A DNA stretch of 64,000 nucleotides. It comes from Escallonia rubra (lineage: Eukaryota; Streptophyta; Magnoliopsida; Escalloniales; Escalloniaceae). The notes under the pieces were generated by a model, which did not search any database, was not told the origin of the DNA, and was given only the letters and a program-made list of their open reading frames with translations. Below, piece by piece: positions 11,427 through 22,720 of the stretch; positions within the stretch are counted from its first letter, which is position 1, and every line of letters begins with the position of its first letter. The translations under genes and the position numbers were made by a program. Location of the stretch: NCBI GenBank assembly GCA_033065855.1, contig JAVXUO010001990.1, forward strand, positions 62,001-126,000, written 5' to 3'.

Positions 11427-14400
11427 TCATGCGTAGTATCGTCGTAAATTGGTAGCATTCCACGTTCGTGGGATACTTTTTCCATCCAAATGCTCCAAGT
11501 GATATGAGCCAGGACCACCATACTTGGTCACACGATAAGGGCCTTCCCAGTTTGGTGACAACTTGCCGATGGCATCGCGAGGGGATGAGGCTTATACTCG
11601 GCGGAGGATGAGGTCTCCAATGCGGAAAGCACGAGGGCGAATGCGTCGATCGTGATATCTGGCCACACGCTGCTGATATGCGGCGAGTCGCAGCTGTGCT
11701 CGATCCCTTTGTTCGTCTAAGAGATCGAGATTGCAACGCAATGCTTCGTTGTTCACGTTAGGTTCATAAGTGAGTAGACGAAGAGAGGGTAGACCAATCT
11801 CTACCGGGATTAGAGCTTCCGTGCCAAAGGCCAAGTTGAAAGGAGTTTCGCCTGTTGCGTTTCTTGTCGTTGTTCGGTAAGCCCAAATGATCTTATGGAG
11901 TTCGTCAGCCCAAAGTCCTTTCGCACCATCGAGCTTCTTTTTTAGACCTTGGAGGAGGGTACGATTGGTTACCTCCGTCTAGCCGTTTGTCTGTGGGTGA
12001 GCCACGGAAGTGAAACGTTGCTCGATTGATAAATTAGCGTAAAACGCACGAAAAGTGCGATTGTCGAATTGTTTTCCATTGTCGGTGACGAGCACACGAG
12101 GGATTCCAAAACGGCAGACAACCGAGCGCCAGAAGAAGTCTTCACACTTCTGCTCCGTGATGGAGGATAGAGCTTCGGCTTCGACCCATTTAGTGAAATA
12201 ATCCATAGTAACGATTACAAATTTTCGTTGGGCTGAAGCTGGGAGAAAAGGTCCCAATATATCCATGCCCCACATGGAAAAGGGAATAGGGCTGTTCAAA
12301 GTAGTCAATGCGGTAGGAGAAAGCTTTGGCACAGGCGAGAACCGTTGACAAGCATCACATTTTTTTTGTGCTCCAGCGCGTCTTGCTGCATTGTCGGCCA
12401 GTAATAGCCTTGACGAAGGATTTTATGTGCTAGGGCTTTCCCTCCTAAGTGTTGACCACATATTCCCTCATGCACCTCGCACAGAGCGTAAGTGGCTTCA
12501 GTAGGGGTAAGGCAGCGCAGATAGGGGAGCGTAAAAGATCTTTTGTACAACACGTCATCAACAATCGTGTAGCGGGCTGTGCGCGAAATGATTCCTCGAG
12601 CTTGCTTTCGATCGGTTGGCAGGATGCCATTCGCAAGATAGGACTTAATTGGGTCCATCCATGATGGTTCGTGCTTGGCATGTATGACCTCACGATCATT
12701 AATACTTGGTGCGTGGAGGAGTTCCAAGTGAACGGTTCCGTTAAGCCCAGACTGGTCGAGGGACGCTAAACGTGAAAATGCGTCAGCTGATGCATTGTCT
12801 TCTCGGCTGACTTGAGTGATGTTGAAATACGCAAAAGTCTCTGCAAGCCTTTTGGCTTTCTGGAGGTATTCAGCCATCTTTGCGCCTCGTGCTTCATACT
12901 CTCCAGAAAGCTGCTTGAGGACCAGCTGCAAATCGCTATGGGCATGAAGTGCTTCTGCTCGCATAGCCTTTGCAAGGTGCATCCCTGCAATAAGTGCCTC
13001 GTATTTGGCTTCATTGTTTGAAGCGGGAAAGTCGAATCGTAAGGCATATTCAACGACGAGGTTTTCAGGACCACGAAGGATTAAACTAGCTCCACTTCTG
13101 TTTGCATTAGAAGAACCATCCACATGGAGGATCCAAGTGAAAGGCCTCTCCTGCTAGGGTAGCTGCTCCTCATCTTCGATGGACAGAGTAAACTCAACAA
13201 TGAAGTCGGCGAGGGCTTGACCTTTGATAGAAGGTCGTGGCTTATAGTGGATGTCGAACTCCCCGAGTTCAATGGACCATGGGACCAGTCGTCCTGAGAC
13301 ATCAGGCTTGTGGAGTATTCGTCGTAAGGGCTTGTCCGTGAGCACTGTTATGGAGTGAGATTGAAAGTATGGTCGAAGCTTACGAGCTGCGATCAAGAGA
13401 GCGAAAGCCAGTTTTTCTGCATCTGGATAACGCAACTCAGCACCTTGTAGTACTTTGCTCACATAGTATATAGGGAGATGCTTACTGTTCTGGTTACGGA
13501 CAAGCACCGTACTTACAGCCGACTCTGCTATGGCCAAATACAAGAAGCGCTCTTCTCCTGCAAGTGGTTTGGATAGGAGCGGGGGCGCCGTCAGATACTC
13601 TTTTAAGGCTTCGAAGGAATTTTGGCACTCGGCGGTCCACTCGAAGTCTTTAATGTTCTTCAAAGCTTTGAAGAAAGGTAAACATCTTTCAGCAGACTTA
13701 GAGAGGAATCTGCCGAGTGCCGCTATACGTCCAGTTAGTATCTGCACCTCATTTACTCTCTTCGGAGCCGTCATGTCTTGTATAGCCTTGATCTTTTTAG
13801 GATTGACCTCTATCCCTCTGTATGAGACCATGAAGCCTAAGAACTTGCCTGAAGAGACCTCGAATGCACACTTGGCTGGATTGAGCCGCATCTTGTACTT
13901 ACGCAAGAGATTAAAACATTCCTCAAGGTTGGCAATGTGATCAGCTGCACGAAGGCTTTTGACGAGCATGTCGTCGACATAAACTTCCATGGTTTTACCT
14001 AGCAAAGGCTTAAAGATCTTGTCAACAAGCCGTTGGTAGGTGGCACCTGCGTTCTTCAAGCCGAAAGGCATGACTTTGTAACAAAAGAGACCTTCGTTGG
14101 TAATGAAGGCCGTCTTTTCCACATCGTCGTCGTGCATGCGAATCTGATTATAACTGGAGAAGGAATCCATGAAGCTGAGCAACTCATGCCCCGAAGTTGC
14201 ATCTATCAGAGTGTCGATGCGAGGCAGAGGGTAGCTGTCTTTGGGGCAAGCCTTGTTCAAATCAATGTAGTCAATGCATATTCTCCACTTGTTCATCCCA
14301 GCCTTTGGAACCATGACTACATTAGCCACCCATGCCGGATAGTTGATTTCAGCAATGAACTTTCCTTCTAGGAGCTTGTCGACCTCTTGCTTGATGATCG

Positions 14401-15190
14401 CTTGCCTTTTCGGTGCGAAAGATCGCTTTTTCTGTTTCACCGGTTTACAGCGTGGATCAACTGTGAGGTGATGGGTCATTACGGATGGATCTATTCCTGG
14501 CATATCTGTGGCGCTCCATGCGAAGGCATCCGCATTTGCGTGAAGGAACAATACCAGTTGATCACGAAGAGCTGGCTCCAGCGTGGAGCCTATCTTTAAC
14601 TGGTGACTCTCGTCTGCTCCTAATGTTATGAAGACAAGTTCTTCCACCAGCTCAACTCGCCTAAAAGTATGTTCGTCGCGCTGGTCTTCAATGGCGAGCG
14701 CCTCCTCTGTCTTGCACGAAGCCATGTAACACTTGCGTGCTATAGCTTGATCTCCCTTTGCTACCCCTGTTCCGTTAGGAGTTGGGAATTTCATACACAA
14801 GTGGAATGTTGAGGCTATAGCCTGCAATTTGTTGAGGCCTGCTCGCCCTAGTATTCCATTATAGGCTGACTTGATCTTGACGACCAGGAAGTCGATTGAC
14901 TGCGTAGCTTGAAGCATGTATGATCCGACGAGTACAGTGAGGGGGATTACTCCTTCCACTGGTGTGGATGCTCCCGTAAAGCCATACAGTGGCAAGGAGA
15001 CCGGACGGATTCATTCTCTTGATATCTTCATTTGGGAGAATTCATCCTCAAAGAGAATGTCCGCGGAGCTTCTTGTGTCCACTAAGATGCGTTTGACGAC
15101 ATACGCATCTATTTGGAGGGAGATAACCAGAGCGTCATCATGCGGTGTAATGACTTCTTCGAGATCCGTATCATCGAAACTTATTGTGGC
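11427..15190 (-). pseudogene. Element 1 pol: protease, RT, RNase H, archaeal-type RNase H, integrase (broken)
   Basis: Read on the minus strand, the protease is near 15180-14900. Its active-site triad reads Asp-Thr-Arg instead of Asp-Thr-Gly (Asp codon 15077-15079, Arg codon 15071-15073). The RT keeps YVDD at 13970-13981. A gypsy RNase H ends near 13200, and a second RNase H begins with a VDGSSNANRSGAS-like phrase near 13130. In integrase the zinc-binding part is near 12480-12330, the core keeps GMD, VTDNG and the Glu after TNG, and a C-terminal GKLSPNWEGPY chromodomain-like tail ends at 11427. Lesions: frame change at the G run 15191-15195 between gag and protease, TGA 15011-15013, TAG 13154-13156, frame change at the T run 12360-12367, TAG 11979-11981 and TAA 11592-11594. 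RT also has Ser for Gly in the SGYNQI motif. Confidence 0.92.
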
Positions 15191-16877
15191 GGGGGCCTTT
15201 GGGGCGCTTGGCTGGTCCCTGCGTCAAATTGACTTGTCGCGCGTAAGCCTTTCGAGCTGATCTTGAGGTTCCCCTAGCGCTTAGGCCTCCAGATATTGTG
15301 TTTATCACCGAGGGTTCCTTAGGGGCCGAATCGTCATGCCTTCTTTGACCCCATCCCCGCTTACCTCCCTGGCGCTCATTTGTCTTGACAAATTGTTTGA
15401 GGTGCCCTCTTGCAATAAGATTCTCGATTTCTCGCTGAAGAACTTTGCATTCTTCAGTCGTGTGACCATGATCTTTATGGAAATGACAAGAGAGCTGGGC
15501 GTCTCTTCTATCGGCGGGCAGTCTCATTGGCTTGGGCCACTTTAGGATATCTTGGCCTTTGATCTGATTGAGGATATATTCTCGAGATGTCGTAAGAGGG
15601 GTGAAGTGCTTAGAGAGGGTCGTCCGTGAACGTTTGGGTTCTTCGGGTATCTTCCCCTCTGGGCGATCTCGCCTCTTCTGACCAGACATTCCTTCATCTT
15701 AGGTAGTGGTCATGGAATCCTCTTCAGCCCGGAGATATTTCTCTACTCGATCGAGTAGGTCAGTCATGTGCTCTGGGGCCCTTTTATTCAGTGAGAAACG
15801 CAATGGTGTCCCCGGACGCACACCTCTTGCCATTGCCGCAAAAGTCACTCCTGAATCCAAATTGTCAATGAGTAGCTTCTCAGTGTTGAAGCGGGCGTAG
15901 TAGGATTTCAAGCATTCCTTAGGTCCTTGCACGATACGGAAAAGGGCCGAAGAGTTTTTCCTTTGTATCCGACTTGTTGAGAAATTGTTACGGAAAGACT
16001 TTGCCAACTGGGCCCTGCAGGAGATAGAGCGGGGTGCGAGGTGTTGAAACCATACGTGTGCAGCTCCTTTCAGGGTCACCGGGAACGCTCGGCACATGAT
16101 TTGGTCAGGGACTAAGTGCAGATTCATACCAGAAGTAAAACAGGCTAAGTGCTTCATTGGGTCTCCGGTGCCATCGTATGATTCACAGGGAGGCATTTTG
16201 AAGTTTTGTGGCGTAGGAAAGTGATCAACCTCTTCTGTGAATGGTCGCCCAACGATGACTGGGGCACTAGTGTATCATTCGGCACGATGTTCGCCAGGGT
16301 TATGATAAGAGTTCTTCCTGGTAGAATAAGCTTCATAAGAACTTTTTTCTTGTCTCATGGACCTCGGGTTGCGCCGCTCATCGTCGGATTGCCCATCTTC
16401 CACGTGTATTCGTTCCGGAGTCTTCTGTATACCAGTCACATGTTGCTTGCTTGGAGGTTGGAGAGGTTCTGGTTGCAGAGGCGAGTTGTCCACAGCTGCT
16501 TGTAATCGTTCGATGGACTGTTGCATAGTCCGAAGAATGGCCACTAAGTCAGCTTGAGTGCTCAGGACTGGTAACGTTGTGGTAGGTGCGGACGTGTTGA
16601 CCATTTGGAGCGGGGGAAGGACAGTGTTTATGGAGGGAGGAGCGATTGTCACAGCGGGTAGAACTACTGTTGCGACGGCTTCTGACATTACGGCAGGAAT
16701 TACAGGTACTGCAACAGCGGTGGTTCGTGCTACGGTAGTAGTTGTTGTAACCTTTTTGCCACGACTGGAGGACGGAGATGCAGCTCCCCCATGAAGTGGA
16801 TCACGGATTGGTGGTAAGGGCGAAATTGGTGGAGTTACCCCAACTTGCTGAATTGGAGGTGTGGGGTTTTGAGACAT
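15171..16877 (-). pseudogene. Element 1 gag (capsid and nucleocapsid region), broken
   Basis: The likely start is the ATG at 16875-16877 (MSQNPTPP). It is preferred over an earlier non-ATG extension that runs into the primer-binding region. The N-terminal part is Pro/Thr/Val-rich. The retrotransposon gag domain follows (AFPVTLKGAAHVWFQHL, then YYARFNTEKL) near 16120-15850. The nucleocapsid has a CHFHKDHGHTTEEC knuckle-like motif and the RGHLKQFV phrase typical of Tat/Athila gag. Two in-frame stops, TGA 16275-16277 and TAA 15699-15701, interrupt an otherwise single frame. Gag should form virus-like particles around the element RNA in intact relatives. Confidence 0.9.
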
Positions 16878-16896
16878 AATATATTCACGAATGTCG

Positions 16897-16914
16897 GTCC
16901 CACAGATGGCGCCA
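16897..16914 (-). other. Element 1 primer-binding site
   Basis: On the minus strand TGGCGCCATCTGTGGGAC begins three bases after the LTR end. The same site, with one change, is used by element 2 at 62535-62552. I did not assign the tRNA. Confidence 0.8.
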
Positions 16915-16917
16915 AAA

Positions 16918-17312
16918 TGTTGTGGAGAGAATTCAGGATGCGCTTCGTGAATAGACCTGCACAGCAAAACCAACACCGGTGACTCGCCGGAAGGATTTCC
17001 GGCGGGAAATCTCCGATGTCAGAATATGTCTGAGACTTGATAAAGTATAAGTTTAACTCTCTTACCTTGCTCACATATTCTTCCCCACTCCTTTTATAGT
17101 GTTCCCAGCTTGGTGGGGGTTTATTTTTGTTTAATTATGGGGTCATCAGATTAATGGGGGGTTACCCATCATTAGTGTCTGGTTAATACCCCGGAGTTAC
17201 TCCTCGAGTAACTCATCTTTACTCACTTCCATATTAATGGTGTGGCGGTTTCGATGCGTCTGGATGAGGACACGTGTCTTCATCTTACAGGTGATGTTTT
17301 TCCTCTACATCA
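16918..17312 (-). repeat. Element 1 LTR (5' LTR in the element's sense)
   Basis: Partner of 8059-8459. The minus-strand TATA box is near 17090-17098, and the GC hairpin (GCCGG with CCGGC, loop AAGGATTT) is perfect here but has a mismatch in the other copy. The LTR promoter would drive gag-pol leftward. Confidence 0.93.
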
Positions 17313-18156
17313 GTTCGGGATGAAAGTTTTGATATAGATGGAAAGAGAATCTAATTTCATTAAGTGATTTATTAGATAATTGAAAACAGAGGATCTTGAA
17401 TACTATTCAAAATTCAGAAGAGCTGCATGAGGGGTTCAATGGTTTCTTAAGAAGTCTTAATGACACAGTTGGGGAACAAGTCATATGTCTTTGGTGGGGT
17501 TGTTGATTGGAACTTCATAGGTGTCACTTTAACGGATATCCAAAGCCCATTTGGATGTGAAACATGTATTTTTGAGGTCTTTCGCACTTGGCCTTACCTA
17601 TTTATAAGTAAGGCTTTATCGGAGGATGTAGAGAAGAAGTATAATTACCGGTTACTCACCCTTATCTAAACAAAATTATCTAAAAAACATAGCACAAAAA
17701 TGAAAGTTTAAAAGAAAAAGAAAATAGAAAGTCGTTATCTCTTCTGAAGCTCACCGTGGAAACGACCTTTCAAGTTTGGATTAAATGAAGACTCTGACCA
17801 AAGTCTAACCTTGAGAAGGTAGCACATGTCAAGGCCTAAAATGATCCACATAAGGTAGACTAAGGTAGCACATCTAAGCGTTCAAGCCAAGGCCTAAAAT
17901 GATCTCCTATTCTAAATCCTGGTAAACTAATTAGGTATAGTCCAAGTCTGGCACTGCCTCGGAATGTTACACATAATAATACGACGTTATAAACCTAACA
18001 TGGTTGGGAGTCTTTGAACTACTGTCAATGCTGAAGACTCAAGGTCATAGTAACAAATCACCAGCTTACCTATTAAAGGAGTCAAGATAATCTGTTATAT
18101 TTTGATGCCAAGGAAAGTAGGTTCGCAGTCAACGTGGATGTGCCACAAGGAATGCA
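17313..18156. other. No gene seen between elements 1 and 3
   Basis: AT-rich DNA with only short frames. A primer-binding-like sequence follows at 18157-18173. Confidence 0.3.
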
Positions 18157-18173
18157 GTCCGAGTTAGATGCCA
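18157..18173 (-). other. Primer-binding-like sequence beside the element 3 LTR
   Basis: On the minus strand TGGCATCTAACTCGGAC starts two bases after the LTR end. It looks like a decayed form of the TGGCGCCATCTGTGGGAC site of elements 1 and 2, with three bases lost after TGGC. Confidence 0.45.
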
Positions 18174-18175
18174 AA

Positions 18176-18781
18176 TGTACTGATGTGGGACACAACAAGG
18201 GTGAAACAAGGGCAGAGACCAAGGGCTTCCTAGACAGAGCTTGAGGGTGGCAGTGCTGCGAGGGCGATAAAGCAGGATAAATACACGACGATAGTCACCG
18301 TCCGATGCTTAAGTCCGGAGTCAGGGTCCTGTATGTTTCTCTCTCTAAGATTCTAGAGTGAGAAAGTGAAAATGTTCTAAAAATGTCCAACCGTCTCAAA
18401 TGAATCCTCAGGACCTCTATTTATAGAGATTGAGATGATGATGTCATTAATCGGCACGTGGTTCTCCCCAGGAGTGACACGTCACCGAGGGGTCCACAGC
18501 TGCCGGTACTCCACGGACTGTCGGATCACATATTCACCCGGCCTGCCCTGCACAGCGTCGCTCTGTCTGCCTGGAAAGACTGGCTCCCACAGTGTCGGTG
18601 TGGCCAGAGAACCCTCCTTGATATAGCCACCTATCCAAGCCCTTGCAGAGTCTCACAGGCTTGGCAGCGGTGGTGAAGACCCGACGCCCAACTGCCAGGT
18701 GAACTAGGTGTGATGCCCTCCAAAGACCTGCTCCCGTCTCGGAGTGACCCGGGGGTCATAGTCCCTAGGGGTGCCAATGCA
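18176..18781 (-). repeat. Element 3 LTR
   Basis: The 606-bp LTR begins TGTACTGATGTGGGAC and ends GCCAATGCA on the plus strand, giving TG...CA ends. A minus-strand TATA box CTATAAATAG lies near 18417-18426. It carries the shared motif CTTAAGCATCGGAC (minus strand) found in the other LTR families of the window. A polypurine tract follows at 18782-18794. Confidence 0.7.
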
Positions 18782-18819
18782 AGCCCCCAGTACTAAAGCA
18801 AGTAGGCCAGTCACGCTGA

Positions 18820-19182
18820 CACCCTGGCGGAGATAGTGTCCGGAGGAGTCGCCTATTCCGTAGGCCGAGGTAGTATCCCGGAGGAGCCGTCTACCTGGCC
18901 GGCCGAGGTAGCATCCCGGAGGATCCGTCTACCTGACTAGCCGAGGTAGCATCTCAGAGGAGCCGTCTACCTGGCGGAAGGGGAGTTGAAAAGCTCCCTG
19001 GCGGAGATAGTGTCCCGGAGGAGTCGCCTATCCCGGCGGGTGAGTCCTTGTGCTGAGGCACTCAGAGCGTGTCAAGATAGCATCCCGGAGGAGCCGTCTA
19101 CCTGGCAGAAGGGGAGTCTTCATGCCGGAGCACTTAGAGCTCCCTGGCGGAGATAGTGTCCCGGAGGAGTCGCCTATCCCCC
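18820..19182. repeat. Array of seven hairpin units with covarying stems in element 3
   Basis: Seven diverged units share a core TCCCGGAGGAG flanked by short inverted arms. Three units have arms GGTAG and CTACC. Others have GATAG and CTATC, a compensated change in one pair. One unit has GATAG with CTACC, which still pairs through G-U in RNA. Spacers such as CCCTGGCGGA and GGAAGGGGAGT sit between them. The array lies just inside the polypurine tract. Confidence 0.85.
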
Positions 19183-19430
19183 CAGGATGATGTACACTCT
19201 GGATAGTGGGTCGAAGCATGTTCCACGACCAAGGCAAGGTGCGCATGGTGTGGTGAATGAGTGTGGTGCCCGAGGGGCATGTAACATGATTGTGGCGCAT
19301 GGACGCGAAGAAGTGTGTATGGTGTGCTGCGCGGGTGCTGACGACGGGGGTCGCGAAAATGGTGCGCGGGCGACGAGAGTCGCGGAGCTGGCGCGCGGGT
19401 GACGGGAGTGGCAGAGCTGTTGCACAGACG

Positions 19431-19775
19431 TGAGCGACAAAGGTCGCGGAGTTGTCATGCGGACACAGGCGACGAAGGTCGCGGAGATGACGTCTGGGCG
19501 ACGGGGGTCGCGGAGATGATGTCCGGGCGACGGGGGTCGCGGAGATGATGTCCAGACGACGGGTGACGGGGGTCGCGGAGATGACGTCCAGACGACGGGT
19601 GACGGGGGTCGCGGAGATGACGTCCAGGCGACAAGCGACGGGGGTCGTAGAGATGACGTCCGGGTGACGGGGTCGTTGAGATGACGTCCGGGCGATGGGG
19701 TCGCGGAGATGACGTGCGGATGACGGGCGACGAGGGTCGCGGAGATGACGTCCGAATGAATGGGTGACGAGGGTC
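19431..19775. repeat. Tandem array of about 30-bp GC-rich units in element 3
   Basis: About eleven units vary around GACGGGGGTCGCGGAGATGA followed by CGTCCGG or a variant. Unit length ranges from roughly 28 to 38 bp. More degenerate forms extend left to about 19330. Arg/Ser/Pro-rich peptides in every frame come from the repeat. Confidence 0.9.
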
Positions 19776-19831
19776 ACGGATGATGCATGGTCCCTTGAAG
19801 CGTAGTGAAGGTGCTAAGGATGGAGGCCAAA

Positions 19832-19995
19832 AGCCAACCCTTGGGGGAAGGCCAAGGCCAACCTCAAGGGGAGGCCGAGGCCGACCCCAAGGGGAAGGCC
19901 AAGGCCGAGGCCGACCCCAAGGGAGAGGCCAAGGCCAAGGCCGACCCCAAGGGAGAGGCCAAGGCCGACCCCAAGGGAGAGGCCAAGGCCAACCT
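19832..19995. repeat. Tandem array of GGCCAAGGCC-type units in element 3
   Basis: About six units around AAGGCCGACCCCAAGGGAGA, with extra GGCCAAGGCC or GAGGCC inserts. Frames on both strands stay open because unit lengths are multiples of three. Confidence 0.9.
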
Positions 19996-20160
19996 CTTTG
20001 GGCGAGTGCGCCGACGGTCGAAGCGTGATGAGGCGTCGCGCAAAAATGAGTTTCTTAGTGACGAAGTCCCGCAACGAAAGTGAGAAGTGCACGTGACTTG
20101 AGCGTGCATGCGTTGACCGGTTGTGAGCGTTGAATATTGATTGTTGCTTGTGCGGATGTA

Positions 20161-21489
20161 TCGTGCAAAATGGGACCCCAGTGGGCCTTTGGTTACGACC
20201 AGAATTGGTTGGGAACATATTTTAAGGTAAGCAAGTTCCCTTTTAGTGATGATGAGTATTGCAGGTTTTCAAGGAAGTTAAAGCCGTACTTCCTGAGATT
20301 GAAAATAGAAATTGTCTTTAACCTTCACCAATCAAAGTATGAGAGTGGTCTAGAATTCGACCACGACAAATAAAGCTTGAGATTCTGGGAAGAATAATTT
20401 TAAGTAACCTCAATTAAAGAACGAAGGTTTGCAACTAAATTTCAAATGACCTAAATTCTTATTATCATACACACATGTAACCAGAATTAGTAGAATTATG
20501 ATGGTAATTTATATTATGAGCCTTTAATAGAACAACTCGGTGACCAATGACAATGAAGCTATACTATTATAGTTGTGGTGCAGCCCATGTCCAGGCTCTG
20601 AGATTTGATATGATGTTATCTTATTTTGCACCACTTGTGTAAGTGAAGCTCCAGGGACCCTAATAAGAGTTATTGAAAAACAAATCAAGTTTAATTATTG
20701 TCTCTAACTTTCAACTCTCAGACCATAAAAGACATCCTGAAAGTAGTTCCATCAACTCAACATAACATTAAATGCAAGAGTACCCATTACTAAATAGATA
20801 AGATGCTAAAACTGGAGACGGGCTACCATGATGCCATCATAAATTGACGTTATGGCCACCTACAATTACCAATCGATATGCCTCTTGCCAACAAATTCAC
20901 TCAGCCCCATAGAAATGAACTTTGGCAAGATCACCTCATAGCAGTTGTAAACTGCTATTTCCCAAAGGTTAACTACTTCAGAGCATACTTTCCAACCCAT
21001 TAATTGAAAATGACTTCGTTTCTGAGGTGCTCTTTTGCTTGTATAGATGCAGAGCGTATTCAATCCAACAAGTTTATTATGTTTACTATCTTATTTCAGG
21101 AGAGCCTATCAAATCGAAGCTTTTGCCTCTTTGCCTCCATAAATTTTGTATCTAATTTTAACTTGTCTAAATTACTTTATTTGTTATCCCTTTTCTGATG
21201 GTTAACTTGCAAACTTTGCAATACAAACACACAAACGTTGGAGACTCGTGCTCTTTAACATTAATCTTAGATTAAAGGATGGCAACCAGCTATTGTTAAA
21301 TTTGCAAGTTTCAAATACTATTAGCTAAAGGAAACAAGAGCATCATGAATGCAAAGTAATATCTTCGGTCATAACCAAGATACTATATCAGGTAAGCAGA
21401 TAAGTTTCAATAAACAATAAGAAAACTTATGGACAACTGTAATAGGGGGATGCAGACCTTGCATTTCTTGTTTGTTGGTAGTTGTTCAA
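20161..21489. other. No gene seen
   Basis: AT-rich DNA. A splice-like pair (AAGGTAAGC near 20226 and TATTGCAGG near 20264) brackets short open sequence, but I recognise no protein. Confidence 0.3.
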
Positions 21490-22720
21490 AGCAATGGCAC
21501 AAGAAAGAAAAAATGTATGTTGGTCTTGCAATGGAGGCATACCTTTGGTCAGTTGCTTGGATATTCAAAGCAAACTGCGAAACCAGTAGCGACCATGTAT
21601 TTGCTTTTCCAAAATTCCTAAGAATATTATGTGAAACAACTGCAAGGAAATCAATGAACATGCGTGCATCCATGCATGCATACACGTTGACTTTGAACAT
21701 TTTCAATCCAATATGCTGCAACTTTGAAAAGCATTCAATCCAAGCATTTATTGCAACAGGGCAACTCTCTGCATAGACGTCACATATTCCTCTAAAAGAT
21801 ATCTCATTTTTTTCAAATCAACAGTCTTACCACAAAGCAGGAAAACAACAAAAAATGTTTTGGATCAATAAAATGGATAGGTTTTAGACATTAGAGTTTC
21901 TGAGGCTTACGTCAGTCAAATGACCGTTTGGCAAGGTATCCCATGTGGCTCTGTAGTTTCTTATTAAGTAGTTAGAATAATATGAAAAAAGAAAAAAGGA
22001 TTTAGATGTAGCAAAGATGCCGAACAAAAGAAGCAGAGACATAAAGGAGTCGCAGTCCACCGGTGAGGCCACGGCTTCTGACCACACCTCTTAGCCCAGA
22101 AATGCAGCAAAGATGCAAAGCCACAAGAAGAAAAAAAAAAGGTCTGTTCATGTTGGAATGGAGGCATACCTTTGGTCAAGTGCTTGGATAGTCAAAGCAA
22201 GCTGCGGAACCAAAAGTAGTGATGTCATTTGGATTGAACATGTTCATAGCCACTGCGTTAGTATATATGCATGCACGCGTGTCTATTGATTTTCTTACTA
22301 TTATGTCACATTATAGCCATTCAATCCAAGTATTTTTTGCAATTGAATAACTCTCGGCATAGAAATCACATGCTTTTCTAAGAGAGATCTCTTTTTATCA
22401 TATTATTAATGTTGGCAAAGCAGAAAAACAGCAAAAAAAATTTGGGATCAATTAATGGATAGCTTTAGACATAACAATATCGAAGGCTTATATCAGTTGA
22501 AGGACCATTTTGCAGGGTATCCCATTTCTCCGGCTCTGTAATTTCTTACTAAATTAGCTAGAATAATATGAAAATTAAGGATTTGGATACAACAAAGATG
22601 TCGAACAAAACAAGCAGAGACATGGAGGAATTGTGGTCCAGAGGTGATGCCATGGCTTTTACCCATACCCAGAGATGCAGCAAAGATGTCAAAGACACCA
22701 CCAAAGACATAAAAGAGCTG
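21490..22720. repeat. Two tandem units (about 600 bp) of the repeat also at 7487
   Basis: Unit 1 spans about 21490-22117 and unit 2 about 22118-22700. Both run through CACAAGAA, TTTGGTCA(A)GTGCTTGG or GTTGCTTGG, CATTCAATCCAAG, a CAAAGCAGGAAAACA or CAAAGCAGAAAAACA stretch, and ATAATATGAAAA. The next AAGCAGAGACAT block then begins. On the minus strand unit 1 holds a 104-codon open frame (21407-21721), which suggests a decayed exon of an unidentified gene. Confidence 0.7.

Larger units (their letters stand above)
8059..17312 (-). mobile_element. Element 1: Tat-lineage Ty3/gypsy LTR retrotransposon, near full length, decayed
   Basis: The element is 9.25 kb. LTRs of 401 and 395 bp begin TG and end CA on either strand and differ by about eight substitutions and one 7-bp gap. 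On the minus strand the order is LTR, primer-binding site, gag, protease, RT, RNase H, a second archaeal-type RNase H, integrase, then a spacer holding an oppositely transcribed gene, a hairpin array, a polypurine tract and LTR. Dual RNase H and an antisense extra ORF are known marks of the Tat lineage (Grande, Retand and RIRE2 types). Flanks give only an imperfect target duplication (GTTTGGG at left, GTTCGGG at right). Every gene carries stops or frameshifts, so the copy is not autonomous. Confidence 0.93.
18176..20160 (-). mobile_element. Element 3: partial non-autonomous Tat-type LTR element
   Basis: One LTR (18176-18781) is followed on its right by a polypurine tract (minus strand AGTACTGGGGGCT) and about 1.4 kb of GC-rich tandem arrays without gag or pol. 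The right end near 20160 is set only where GC-rich repeats give way to AT-rich unique DNA. No second LTR is visible. The long minus-strand open frame across 19028-19777 is a by-product of the repeats. Confidence 0.65.

Noticed and set aside
13530..15545. Plus-strand frames of 60-136 codons opposite RT and gag
   Set aside because: They are shadows of the well-supported minus-strand gag-pol and have no recognisable motifs.
19028..20218. Long Arg/Ser/Pro-rich and Gly/Leu-rich frames on both strands
   Set aside because: Tandem repeats whose length is a multiple of three keep all frames open; composition is that of the repeat.
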